Source: Chryseobacterium rhizoplanae (GTDB lineage: Bacteria; Bacteroidota; Bacteroidia; Flavobacteriales; Weeksellaceae). Taken from it: a DNA stretch of 64,000 nt. Below are positions 26,987 through 36,178 of the stretch, piece by piece. The position numbers were made by a program, and so were the translations under genes. The notes beneath the pieces are model-generated. The model saw only the letters and a list, made by a program, of their open reading frames with translations, did no database searches and was not told the origin of the DNA. Position 1 is the stretch's first letter, and each line of letters starts with the position of its first letter. The DNA lies in contig NZ_FXTC01000002.1 in the NCBI RefSeq assembly GCF_900182655.1, positions 558,001-622,000 of the forward strand. Reading direction: 5' to 3'.

Positions 26987-27020
26987 AAAGGCTTTAGAAT
27001 TATTATCTAAAGCCTTTTTT
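26987..27020. terminator. Bidirectional terminator after guaC
   Basis: The stem AAAAGGCTTTAGA / TCTAAAGCCTTTT with loop ATTATTA is followed by Ts. It overlaps the last codon region of the convergent membrane-protein gene. Confidence 0.9.
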
Positions 27021-28338
27021 ATTCTTTTGTTCTGATATATTTTTTATTAAAATATTTTTGTAGCTGGTCATTTACATAGGTTTCCTGTTCTTTTACTGAA
27101 GCCATTTCATCTATATATAAAATTCTCGGAACCTCTTTTATTTTGTGTACTGTAACAGAGTCCTGAGAAGAATTTTTGATGATATCGATTCTTTCATCCA
27201 TCTCTCTTTCGTATTCCTTAAGATCTGTGCTCAGAAGTTCCATGACTATATTTTCGCCATTAAAATCAATATTAAAATAAGAATACTTTTCCGGGAAAAT
27301 TTTAAGTTCAGGAAGAAACACAATCAGAAGAGAAACCCACCAGAACTTTTTAATTTTTTCAAATTTAAAGTATAACAACAGTGAAAAAGTAAGCAGAAAA
27401 TAAAAGAGTGTACTTTCAAACTGTCTTGCAATAGAGGTGAGAATATAGCTCGTAAATAACAAAGGAATCAGTGAGACAGACCAAAATAAAACCGCTTTTT
27501 TCAATGTTATCTGCGCAGTGATCCTTTTGAGTTCTTCTTCAAAAACTTTAATAAATAATGGAAGTACTGCAATAACTTTCAGTCCTACATAGATTGTATC
27601 AGCACCAAAAAGAGCAATTCTTTTCAGCCATTTTACCATTCCTCTTTCCACCTCACCCATTCTGTTGAAGTTTCCCGGTGCAAGAAAACATACAAGTAAA
27701 AATATTGTTCCTAACAGTACCAGCAACAAGTTTTCTTTATCACGCTTCTGATAATAATTGACTAACAGAAGACCTTCAAGAATCAATGCCAGAATTTCAT
27801 TAGATCCCATCAGAATGATGATCAATAAAGCTGAAAGATAAAACCATATTTTCTGTTTTCTATCCTGATATTTTTTGAAAAAATAGAGTAAAATACCGGA
27901 TAAAATAACAGGAACGAAATAAATATTGGACCCTGTAATCCAGAAGTAATGCTCTGGTAAGCTTACAAGAAGTACTGTATAAAAGAAAAACAGAAGAAAT
28001 CCTTTTTTGAGGGATTCTTTCGGAGAATAGCTGAAATATTCTTTAAAGTTTAATGCAGAAACTCCGATAAAAGAGAACATTAAGAAGACGGGATATATTT
28101 TCGGGAGAATATGGTTACTGTCGTAAAAGACAGGATTAAACATATTAATTGAGTATCCGAAATATCTTCCGCCCCAATTTGTATAGGTATCTATAAAACT
28201 CTGCAGTAATCCTACTTTTCTGGTCGTATAGGACCAGAAATAATCATCGGTCTGGTATACATTAAAAAAACTGATGTATGCCAGACCGATGAGTAGTAAT
28301 ATCGACAAGAATAATATTATATTCTGTACCTTTTTCAT
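27019..28338 (-). CDS. Multi-pass membrane protein, GT-C-like (DUF6056-type)
   Basis: A 439-residue protein with about ten hydrophobic helices. The first loop after helix 1 carries an acidic pair, VYQTDDYFWSY, followed by NWGGRYFGYSINMF. This is the position where GT-C glycosyltransferases bind lipid-phosphate sugars. The soluble C-terminal part is about 100 residues. The overall appearance matches DUF6056 proteins, a family name given from memory. It probably transfers or polymerises a sugar at the membrane. It follows fabG on the same strand by three bases, but that spacing is not obviously functional. Confidence 0.7.
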   Translation of the reverse strand: MKKVQNIILFLSILLLIGLAYISFFNVYQTDDYFWSYTTRKVGLLQSFIDTYTNWGGRYFGYSINMFNPVFYDSNHILPKIYPVFLMFSFIGVSALNFKEYFSYSPKESLKKGFLLFFFYTVLLVSLPEHYFWITGSNIYFVPVILSGILLYFFKKYQDRKQKIWFYLSALLIIILMGSNEILALILEGLLLVNYYQKRDKENLLLVLLGTIFLLVCFLAPGNFNRMGEVERGMVKWLKRIALFGADTIYVGLKVIAVLPLFIKVFEEELKRITAQITLKKAVLFWSVSLIPLLFTSYILTSIARQFESTLFYFLLTFSLLLYFKFEKIKKFWWVSLLIVFLPELKIFPEKYSYFNIDFNGENIVMELLSTDLKEYEREMDERIDIIKNSSQDSVTVHKIKEVPRILYIDEMASVKEQETYVNDQLQKYFNKKYIRTKE

Positions 28339-28341
28339 TTT

Positions 28342-29085
28342 CTAAGTTAACATTCCACCGTCAACGTTTAACGTTTGTCCGGTAATGTAAGCTGACATTT
28401 CGCTGCCTAAGAATACACATGCGTTCGCGATATCTGCAGGCTGTCCTCCTCTTTTCATCGGAATTTCTTCTCTCCATCCCTGAACAGTTTTTTCGTCCAG
28501 AACAGCAGTCATTTCCGTTTCAATAAATCCCGGAGCAATAGCATTACATCTGATATTTCTTGATCCTAATTCCAGTGCCACAGATTTTGTAAACCCTATT
28601 ACCCCTGCTTTAGAAGCTGCATAGTTGGCCTGTCCGGCATTTCCTTTCACTCCTACTACAGAAGTCATATTAATGATAGATCCTGATCTTGCCTTCATCA
28701 TTGGCTTGATTACCGCTTTGGTAAGGTTAAAAACTGAATCTAAGTTTACTTTGATTACTTTATCCCAATCTTCTTTGGACATTCTCAATAACAGGTTATC
28801 TTTTGTAATTCCTGCATTGTTTATTAAAATATCAATCTGCCCGAACTCTGCCATCACATCTTCCACCAATTTCTGAGCTGCATCATAATCTGATGCGTCA
28901 GACTGATATCCTTTAATTTGGGTTACAGAACTTAAAGCTGCTTCTAATTCTTTTGCTTTGTCTACAGAGCCAGCGTAGGTAAATGCTACTTTTGCTCCCT
29001 GCTGAGCAAACATTTCAGCGATACCCTTACCGATTCCTCTTGTAGCTCCGGTAATTAGTGCTACTTTTCCTTCTAATATTTTCAT
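28342..29085 (-). CDS. fabG: 3-oxoacyl-[acyl-carrier-protein] reductase FabG
   Basis: A 247-residue short-chain dehydrogenase that reduces beta-ketoacyl-ACP with NADPH in fatty-acid elongation. The cofactor motif TGATRGIGKGIA is at residues 9-20, then NNAGI, the catalytic S-Y-K triad (MTSVVGVKGNAGQANYAASKAGVIGFTKS), and CNAIAPGFIETEMT. The C-terminus ITGQTLNVDGGM is characteristic of FabG. The ATG at 29085 gives the normal length; the four-codon extension would need a TTG start. Confidence 0.93.
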   Translation of the reverse strand: MKILEGKVALITGATRGIGKGIAEMFAQQGAKVAFTYAGSVDKAKELEAALSSVTQIKGYQSDASDYDAAQKLVEDVMAEFGQIDILINNAGITKDNLLLRMSKEDWDKVIKVNLDSVFNLTKAVIKPMMKARSGSIINMTSVVGVKGNAGQANYAASKAGVIGFTKSVALELGSRNIRCNAIAPGFIETEMTAVLDEKTVQGWREEIPMKRGGQPADIANACVFLGSEMSAYITGQTLNVDGGMLT

Positions 29086-29246
29086 ATCTATTGACAATTA
29101 TTTTTCTTTTAACTCATTCAGCTTGTGACGGCTGACTCTTATAATTTCTACAATTCCTATCCGGAATTAAACGGTTTGCAAAGATATTATAAATTGTTAT
29201 TCAAGCCATTGAATTTGTTAAAATACTGGATTATTTTGGATTTTTA

Positions 29247-30758
29247 TTACAGCTGAACAGAATTATTTTTAAATCTCGTGAAATAAATAAAGTCTGTTTT
29301 TTTGCTTCTATCCAGCTTCAGTACCTCTTTCTGCCAGAAATATTTGTCATAAATAATCTCCTTCAAAGGTTCGTTCTGAAAGTTTGAAACTCCAAATTTC
29401 CCTTCCTTTTTTACTACAATTTCGTTCTCAGCATTCCCGAATGTGATGATATCTTCGTAAATAAAGGGAACAATTTCTGTTCCTTTTCCATCCAGAATGC
29501 CATAGAGATTGCCTGTATTTTTACACACCAAAGGTTTTGAATACTGATTAAGCGGATTAAAATATTCAACATCTTCGTTTCTGATTTCGATGATATTCTT
29601 CAACTCTGCCGTTGAGCCATCTTTTACAGAAAACCTATAGTAACGATCCTGTTTTTCAATAATAAGATTGTCCGGGTAAAAACCTAAAATATGTACGCCT
29701 TCTCCAACAATATTTTTAAGATCCTCATCCAGAAATTGTTCTTCATTTCCTTTTTTAAGGTAGATAAAATCTTTCCCGGAAATGGTAAAAGCTTTAATAA
29801 AATCATATTCCTGAGGAAGAATGATGTTCCCCTCCAGATCAATAATTCCGGATTTTTTTACTTTATCATTATAAACACTGAAAAAATTATTCAATAAAGG
29901 ATTTAGATATTTAAAGTTCTGAGAATACAGCTTCTTATCTTTTTTATTGAAAACCGTTGTTTTTCCATTTTTTATAAGATAGATATATGCCTTTCTGCCA
30001 AAGTATTCCGGTGTAATATCATTAAAGATTTCCTCAGCAAGTATATTTTCTCCGGTGTCAATCAAACCATATTTTCCTGTACTTCTATTTTTAGTAATCA
30101 GATAAGGATATGCATTGATATCTACCACCTGTTTTGAAAATTTATGCAGGGTCTGACCATTATTTCCTATGATTTCACTCTCATATTCTTCATTAATGAT
30201 CAGTGCTTTACCCTCTTCAAAGTTGTTATCTTCTTTAAATTCCCGGCTGCTGAGCTGCTTTCCGTTAAGGTCATACAGAAACCATTTTTTATCTTTTAAA
30301 ACAAAGAATCTATCCTTTCCTGAAAATCGGATCTTTTCAGCATAAGGAATAATTTCCTTGCCGTTATAATCGTAGACGGCTTCTTTGTCTTGTTTTGAAG
30401 AAATAATGCGGTCTTTGCTCCACCAGGGTGTATTGAATTCCTGATCATCCAAAGCAATGAATTCCTTTCCTTTTTCGTCAATAATAGCTGATTTTCTATT
30501 GTTTCCGTCTTCAGAATAAAGAATAAATCTGTTTTTAAAAATGTGTAAAATTCCGCCTCTGTAGGGAGATTCAAAGGTAATGGTCCCTAAAGAATCTACT
30601 ATTGCCTGCTTTTTAGATCCGGAATCGTAAGCCGTTCCATATCCGTCCGAATAGGAATTCACCTCCCTCCCTGTCTTTTTCGACAGGATCACTTTCATAT
30701 ATTGGTTAGTCTGTGCTGTACAGACTACAGAACACAATACAAAGACTAATTTTTTCAA
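29247..30758 (-). CDS. WG-repeat protein, secreted
   Basis: A 503-residue protein with a short signal peptide (residues 1-16). Repeated segments of about 45-60 residues contain variants of the WG/KxGxxD-G-x-x-I-P motif: AIIDEKGKEFIALDDQEF, AVYDYNGKEIIPYAEKI, GLIDTGENILAEEIFNDI, GIIDLEGNIILPQEYDFI and GILDGKGTEIVPFIYEDI. These repeats form open beta structures of unknown function and are frequent in Bacteroidota. It starts six bases after the rsmI stop, so it is the last gene of a three-gene unit. Confidence 0.85.
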   Translation of the reverse strand: MKKLVFVLCSVVCTAQTNQYMKVILSKKTGREVNSYSDGYGTAYDSGSKKQAIVDSLGTITFESPYRGGILHIFKNRFILYSEDGNNRKSAIIDEKGKEFIALDDQEFNTPWWSKDRIISSKQDKEAVYDYNGKEIIPYAEKIRFSGKDRFFVLKDKKWFLYDLNGKQLSSREFKEDNNFEEGKALIINEEYESEIIGNNGQTLHKFSKQVVDINAYPYLITKNRSTGKYGLIDTGENILAEEIFNDITPEYFGRKAYIYLIKNGKTTVFNKKDKKLYSQNFKYLNPLLNNFFSVYNDKVKKSGIIDLEGNIILPQEYDFIKAFTISGKDFIYLKKGNEEQFLDEDLKNIVGEGVHILGFYPDNLIIEKQDRYYRFSVKDGSTAELKNIIEIRNEDVEYFNPLNQYSKPLVCKNTGNLYGILDGKGTEIVPFIYEDIITFGNAENEIVVKKEGKFGVSNFQNEPLKEIIYDKYFWQKEVLKLDRSKKTDFIYFTRFKNNSVQL

Positions 30759-30764
30759 GAAAAA

Positions 30765-31439
30765 TTAAATGGAATTGTTGACAATAAGAACGATCTCCCC
30801 TTTTAAAGTTTTACTTTTGGAAAATTCAATTAATTCATTGATTGTTCCCCGTTTGGTTTCCTCAAATTTTTTAGAGATCTCCCGGCTTAAGCTTACTTTG
30901 GTTTCTTCTCCGAAGAATTCTTTTACCTGCTCCAGAGTCGTATTGATTTTATGGGGACTTTCGTAAAGAACTATGGTCTTTTTTTCTTCCGCAAGCTGCT
31001 TTAGTTTCGTTTGTCTTCCTTTTTTCTGCGGTAAAAAACCAGCGAATAAAAATTCATTGTTGGGAAGACCGGAAACCACAAGTGCAGGAATGAGAGCCGT
31101 TGCTCCGGGAAGGCAGATCATATCAATATTATTGTCTGCTCCTGCTTTTGCCAGCAAATATCCCGGATCCGAAATACCGGGTGTTCCTGCATCGGTAATA
31201 ATAGCGATATTCTGACCGTTTTTAAGATCTGTGATCACTTTCTCTGTTGCCTGGTGTTCATTATGTAAATGATAAGATTTTAAAGGCTTTGAGATTTCAA
31301 AATGTTTTAAAAGTATTCCGGAAGTTCTTGTGTCTTCACATAAAATATAATCAACTTCTTTAAGGACATTTACCGCCCTGAAAGTCATATCTTCCAGATT
31401 CCCAACGGGTGTGGGAACAAAATATAAGATTCCGCTCAA
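30765..31439 (-). CDS. rsmI: 16S rRNA (cytidine1402-2'-O)-methyltransferase RsmI
   Basis: A 224-residue tetrapyrrole-methylase-fold enzyme that methylates C1402 of 16S rRNA. It opens with LYFVPTPVGNLEDMTFRAVNVLKEVDYILCEDTRTSGILLKHF and has the SAM-binding AIITDAGTPGISDPGYLL and LPGATALIPALVVSGLP. The C-terminal TIVLYESPHKINTTLEQV and SLSREISKKFEETKRGTI follow. It is somewhat shorter than the E. coli enzyme because the extra C-terminal domain is absent, as is common. It lies two bases after the acidic repeat gene and six before the WG-repeat gene. Confidence 0.95.
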   Translation of the reverse strand: MSGILYFVPTPVGNLEDMTFRAVNVLKEVDYILCEDTRTSGILLKHFEISKPLKSYHLHNEHQATEKVITDLKNGQNIAIITDAGTPGISDPGYLLAKAGADNNIDMICLPGATALIPALVVSGLPNNEFLFAGFLPQKKGRQTKLKQLAEEKKTIVLYESPHKINTTLEQVKEFFGEETKVSLSREISKKFEETKRGTINELIEFSKSKTLKGEIVLIVNNSI

Positions 31440-31441
31440 AA

Positions 31442-32929
31442 TTATAAGAATTTATTTTCTACCAATATCCAAAGTCTCTGAGCATATTCATCCACTTTAT
31501 TCCATTTTCTTTCGTAATACAGATCACTCAGATATTCTTTGGCTTCTTCCAGTGTTTTGAACTGGTTCAGCTGAAATACCGTATCATTCAGATCGGTCTG
31601 ACTTCCTTCAAAGAGCATTTTTGAGAAAGCAATTCTGTCATTCAGATCCAGCTTAAATTCCGGTTTCTGTTTGTCTGCTTCCATAAAGTTGGTAGGAATA
31701 TTAGACTTCAGAATACTTCCGCTATCTTCTTTTTCCGCTACAGGCTCTTTTTCGTTAGGAAATTCTCTTTCTAAAGGATCGTCATCAAAAAGTGACTGAA
31801 CGGCCTTCAATCCTTTGATATTGGATAATTTTATTTTTTTCTCCTGATGATAGGCTTCTAAATTTTCAAAGCTTTCATCAGAAGGATGTTTTTCTGTTTC
31901 TTCGGCAGCAGGTTTATCGATCTCAACGATTTTTCTTCTGTCATAGACTTCAGCCAGGATGCTTTCCTCCTTTGTCTCTTCTACTGAATGATCATTTTTA
32001 ATCTCACTCAGAATATTTTCCACGTTAGAAGTTTCAGTGGCCATTTCTCCCTGCTCAATCGAAACATTGGAAGCCACAAACTGCTCCTCGTTTTCTTCGA
32101 TCAGTATTTCATCTTCCAGAGTTTCTGTATCAAAAATACTTGGAATAATTTCCGTCACGGGAATTTTAGCATTATTTACCTCGACAAAATCAGTTTCTTT
32201 TCTTGATTCCTGCTCAGCGTTTTCTTCTTCCTGGTCATCCATTTCATTCAGCTGGTTATTGAAAACGGCTTCTTCCTCTGTCACTTCATGATGAAACAGA
32301 TCTTCATTGAGATCTTCATCAGAATCCGGGGTAGAATCTGCAAGAATTTTTTCTTCATCTACAAAGCTCAGAACAGCTCTCTGCTCTTCTGAAATTTCAT
32401 TTTCATCAATTTCGTTTAACTGATTATTGAAAACCGCTTCTTCTTCCAAAGTTTCATGGTCAGAAGCCTGTTCCTGAGTATTTTCCGGTATTTTTTCTTC
32501 ATAACCTTCTTCTACAAAGCTTACCATATTTTCATGGAATTCATTTTCAACAATTTCATTCAGCTGGTTATTGAAAACGGCTTCTTCCTCTCCAGAACTG
32601 GTTGAGAAAACTTCATTCTCATCAATTTCGTTCAGCTCATTATTAAAGATGGCTTCCTCTTCTGTTACCTCATTTCCCTTATCATAATGTTCCGTTTCTC
32701 CGGATACAAAAGAGAGGTGCTGATGGTCCGGATTCTGCCCCGGTTGATCTGTCACGAAATATTCAATATTCTTTTCCAGCAGTTTCAAAAAAGAAATCCT
32801 GTTAGCAAGCTCATCTACAAGATCTTGCTTGGAAAGTAATTCGTCTACGTTGTTTATTTTGTCCAGATTATCAATGATATTCATGGATTCAAAAAAAATC
32901 TTTTCCTTTAGATCTTGGATATTCTGCAT
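31442..32929 (-). CDS. Acidic internal-repeat protein, unknown
   Basis: A 495-residue, very acidic protein. Residues 1-60 are a helical, heptad-like N-terminal domain. The middle (about 65-400) is low-complexity and glutamate-rich. It contains four copies of the unit EEEAVFNNQLNEIDENE (about residues 90-106, 114-130, 162-178 and 218-232) and three LSFV-type motifs (72-75, 136-139, 188-191). Residues 415-495 form a conserved-looking helical C-terminal domain (LNDRIAFSKMLFEGSQTDLNDTVFQLNQF). No signal peptide or membrane segment is seen. The arrangement suggests two folded ends joined by a disordered linker with peptide-like binding motifs. It leads the unit with rsmI. Confidence 0.75.
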   Translation of the reverse strand: MQNIQDLKEKIFFESMNIIDNLDKINNVDELLSKQDLVDELANRISFLKLLEKNIEYFVTDQPGQNPDHQHLSFVSGETEHYDKGNEVTEEEAIFNNELNEIDENEVFSTSSGEEEAVFNNQLNEIVENEFHENMVSFVEEGYEEKIPENTQEQASDHETLEEEAVFNNQLNEIDENEISEEQRAVLSFVDEEKILADSTPDSDEDLNEDLFHHEVTEEEAVFNNQLNEMDDQEEENAEQESRKETDFVEVNNAKIPVTEIIPSIFDTETLEDEILIEENEEQFVASNVSIEQGEMATETSNVENILSEIKNDHSVEETKEESILAEVYDRRKIVEIDKPAAEETEKHPSDESFENLEAYHQEKKIKLSNIKGLKAVQSLFDDDPLEREFPNEKEPVAEKEDSGSILKSNIPTNFMEADKQKPEFKLDLNDRIAFSKMLFEGSQTDLNDTVFQLNQFKTLEEAKEYLSDLYYERKWNKVDEYAQRLWILVENKFL

Positions 32930-32990
32930 AATAAGATTCTTATTAAAATTGCTTACTTTTGATGTTAAAAATATACGGCTAATTTAACAA

Positions 32991-33578
32991 ATGTTTTTAG
33001 AAAATACAATTAATCATTCCAAACAAAGTGGTTGGATGGAAGTGATTTGTGGCTCTATGTTTTCGGGTAAAACCGAGGAACTGATCCGCAGACTACGAAG
33101 AGCGGAAATGGCAGGACAGAATGTGGAAATTTTTAAACCAAAAATGGATATACGATATTCTGAAGAGGATGTAGTATCTCATAATCAGAATAAAATCCGC
33201 AGTACAGCAGTAGAAAATCCTAATGAGATTCTTCTGTTGGCTTCTAATTGTGATGTAGTAGCCATTGATGAAGCTCAGTTTTTTGATGAAAGTATTGTTG
33301 ATGTTGCCAACCAGCTTGCCAATAGCGGGATCAGAGTGGTCATTGCAGGATTGGATATGGACTTTTTGGGCCGTCCGTTCGGGCCAATGCCCAATTTGAT
33401 GGCCACTGCCGAGTATGTCACAAAGGTGCATGCTATTTGTAAGAGAACAGGTAATCTCGCCAACTATTCTATGAGAACTTCCCAGGGAGATAATCTGGTA
33501 GAATTGGGAGAAACTGAAAGCTATGAAGCAGTAAGCCGCCGTGTGTTTATTGACGAAGTACTTTTAAAAAGAAAATAA
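32991..33578 (+). CDS. tdk: Thymidine kinase (type II)
   Basis: A 195-residue kinase of the nucleotide salvage pathway. The P-loop GSMFSGKT is at residues 21-28, the Walker-B-like VVAIDEAQFF follows, then the GLDMDFLGRPFGPMPNL lid and a lasso-like C-terminal substrate loop. The zinc-ribbon region reads AICKRTGNLANYSMR, so the second cysteine of the usual C-x-x-C is absent and structural zinc is probably not bound. A TACTTTTG -7 element lies at 32954-32961. The gene is divergent from the acidic repeat gene. Confidence 0.93.
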   Translation: MFLENTINHSKQSGWMEVICGSMFSGKTEELIRRLRRAEMAGQNVEIFKPKMDIRYSEEDVVSHNQNKIRSTAVENPNEILLLASNCDVVAIDEAQFFDESIVDVANQLANSGIRVVIAGLDMDFLGRPFGPMPNLMATAEYVTKVHAICKRTGNLANYSMRTSQGDNLVELGETESYEAVSRRVFIDEVLLKRK

Positions 33579-33728
33579 GGGTTAAAATATACCCAGCCAT
33601 AAAATTAAATTCACTCAGAAAAATAAAACAGCGAAAACGAATAGAGTAAATCCGGAAAAAAGGAGCAGTTCCAATAACCGGTTCATACTTTGCAGTTTCG
33701 CTAAAAAAATAAAGCAGAAAGGGCACCA

Positions 33729-36176
33729 ATGAATTATACAGTACAACACATTGCAGAGATCACCAATGCACAGATCATTGGAGACGGAAATTTATTGATC
33801 AAAAATATAGCCTATGACAGCAGGATTATTTATTCTACTAAAAATACAGCCTTTATCGCGATCAATACCCATAAAAATTCCGGTGAAAAATTTATTGATT
33901 CTGCAATAGACAGGGGAATTAATGTTATTATTTCTGAACATCATTATCCGGAGTTTGAAAATATAACCTGGATTATTGTTGAAAATTCTGTTGAATTTCT
34001 TCAAAAATTAGCAAAGTATCACTTTGAAAATTCTCACTTGCAATCTATCGGGATTACGGGAAGTAATGGTAAGACTATCTTAAAAGAATGGTTATATCAA
34101 TGTCTGTGGAATGAATTTCCTACTGTAAAAAGTCCTAAAAGTTTTAATTCTCAGATCGGTCTTCCGCTCTCTCTTCTTCAGATCAACAGTTCTTATAAGC
34201 TGGGAATTTTTGAAGTGGGAATTTCAAAACCACATGAGATGGAAAAACTTGAAGATATGTTTCATCCTCAGATCGGATTACTTACTCACATCGGGACCGC
34301 TCATGCTGCCAACTTTTCTTCCGAAGAACAACTGATTGATGAAAAGATCAGTCTTTTCAAAAATTCTGAAGTGATCATTTATAATGGTGACAATTCTTTG
34401 GTTGAACAAAAAATTAAAAATTTATATTCTGATAAAAAATTAATTTCATACGGATTTAAAAAAGAGAACCAGGTTTTCATCAAAAGCAATATTTCCAAAG
34501 ATGACAACATTATTGTTGATTATTTTGGTGAAGAAATCAGTTTTCCGGCCCATCAGAGAGACGAAGCGACATTAACCAATGCTATGGCGCTTATCACAGT
34601 TCTCAAGGAACTAAATATCGAAAATAAAAAGATCGTTGAAAAAATCAACCTTTTAAAAGCCGTTGAAATGAGGCTTGAAGCGATTGAAGGAATTAAAGGC
34701 AATATTATCATCAATGATTCTTTTAATCTTGACCTCGATTCTTTGAAGACTGCTCTCCAATTTTTGAATGAATATAATAAATCTAAAAAATCGCTGGTCT
34801 TAACTGATATTGTTGGGGTGAGTACCAATGCAAAAGAATTATATGAAGAAGTTTCTGAGCTGGTGAATGAACAGCATTTTGATTCTGTTTTCTTAATCGG
34901 CGATGAAATATCAACATTTAGTGAATTATTTAAAGCTAAAACATATACTTTTATTGACACTAAAGAGTTGATTGAAAGTAAGCACCTTACTGAAATAGAA
35001 AATCAGATTATCCTGCTGAAGGGAGCCAGAAAATTTGAGATTGAAAGGCTTAAAGATATTCTTGAACTCAGAAAACATGATACGGTACTGGAAGTAAATC
35101 TTAATGCGATTCTTCATAATATCAACTATCATAAATCACTGTTGAATCCAGGAACCAAAATGATGGCAATGGTAAAAGCCAATGCTTACGGATTGGGAAG
35201 TTATGAAGTATCAGAATTTCTTCAGCATCATCATATAGATTATCTGGGTGTGGCCTATGTTGATGAAGGGGTTGAACTCCGTAAGAAAGGGATCACCACT
35301 CCTATTATCGTAATGAATCCTGAGCAGCACAGTTATCAGACTATTATAGAATACAACCTGGAGCCGGAAATTTACAGTTTCAGAGTATTGGATTTATTCT
35401 ATGAAGCGGTTCAGAAGTCAGGTTATGATAAAAAATATCCGATTCATATCAAGCTGGAGACCGGAATGCACCGTCTTGGTTTTAAAGATTTTGAACTGGA
35501 TCAGTTAAGCGAAACTTTAAGTCAGAAAAATCTGAAAGTTCAGAGCATGTTCAGTCATTTATCATCTTCTGATATGCCTGAAGAAAAAGAATTTACTTTG
35601 AAGCAGCTGGAAGTTTTCGATAAGAATTCCAGCTACCTGATAGAAAAATTAGAATACACTCCTCTCCGTCACATCCTGAATTCATCCGGAATAACAAGCT
35701 ATACCAACCATCAGTTTGATATGGTAAGAATCGGGATCGGGATGCTTGGAGAATCGCCTGATCATGAAATTCAGAAGCAGTTGCAGTCTGTGGTAAGTTT
35801 TAAAACCGTAATTTCACAGATATCAATGGTTGAAAACGGTGAATCTGTAGGCTACAGCAGGAAGTATAAAGCTGACCATCTTACCAGAATTGCGACGATC
35901 CCTGTTGGATATGCTGACGGTATTCCAAGATTGATAGGAAATCAGGTAGGAAATGTAGGCGTCAACAAAACACTTGCTCCCATTGTTGGGAATATCTGTA
36001 TGGATATGATGATGATTAATGTAGATAATATCCCGAATGTAAAAGAAGGCGATACGGTAACTGTTTTCAACGCCAAACCAAGTTTAAAAGAATTCGCAGG
36101 CTACTGCAAAACGATAACCTATGAAGTATTAACCTCCATTTCGCCTCGGGTGAAACGGATTTATATAAAAGATTAA
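33729..36176 (+). CDS. Bifunctional MurF ligase / alanine racemase fusion
   Basis: An 815-residue two-enzyme fusion typical of Bacteroidota. Residues 1-450 are MurF, which adds D-Ala-D-Ala to the UDP-MurNAc-tripeptide, with the Mur ATP motif GITGSNGKT near 108-116 and the central-domain EVGISKPHEM. Residues about 455-815 are an alanine racemase, with the PLP lysine K483 in VKANAYGLG, HIKLETGMHRLGF and the second catalytic region VGYSRKYKADHLTRIATIPVGYADG. The fusion makes D-alanine and uses its dipeptide within one polypeptide. The MurF half shows an abbreviated C-terminal domain, which is usual for these fusions. It is the first gene of a tight unit (two bases to the next). Confidence 0.95.
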   Translation: MNYTVQHIAEITNAQIIGDGNLLIKNIAYDSRIIYSTKNTAFIAINTHKNSGEKFIDSAIDRGINVIISEHHYPEFENITWIIVENSVEFLQKLAKYHFENSHLQSIGITGSNGKTILKEWLYQCLWNEFPTVKSPKSFNSQIGLPLSLLQINSSYKLGIFEVGISKPHEMEKLEDMFHPQIGLLTHIGTAHAANFSSEEQLIDEKISLFKNSEVIIYNGDNSLVEQKIKNLYSDKKLISYGFKKENQVFIKSNISKDDNIIVDYFGEEISFPAHQRDEATLTNAMALITVLKELNIENKKIVEKINLLKAVEMRLEAIEGIKGNIIINDSFNLDLDSLKTALQFLNEYNKSKKSLVLTDIVGVSTNAKELYEEVSELVNEQHFDSVFLIGDEISTFSELFKAKTYTFIDTKELIESKHLTEIENQIILLKGARKFEIERLKDILELRKHDTVLEVNLNAILHNINYHKSLLNPGTKMMAMVKANAYGLGSYEVSEFLQHHHIDYLGVAYVDEGVELRKKGITTPIIVMNPEQHSYQTIIEYNLEPEIYSFRVLDLFYEAVQKSGYDKKYPIHIKLETGMHRLGFKDFELDQLSETLSQKNLKVQSMFSHLSSSDMPEEKEFTLKQLEVFDKNSSYLIEKLEYTPLRHILNSSGITSYTNHQFDMVRIGIGMLGESPDHEIQKQLQSVVSFKTVISQISMVENGESVGYSRKYKADHLTRIATIPVGYADGIPRLIGNQVGNVGVNKTLAPIVGNICMDMMMINVDNIPNVKEGDTVTVFNAKPSLKEFAGYCKTITYEVLTSISPRVKRIYIKD

Positions 36177-36178
36177 CT

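Noticed and set aside
33547..33729. A 60-residue open frame on the minus strand between tdk and murF-alr
   Set aside because: It needs a TTG start lying on the murF start codon, overlaps the end of tdk, and has no ribosome-binding or family support.
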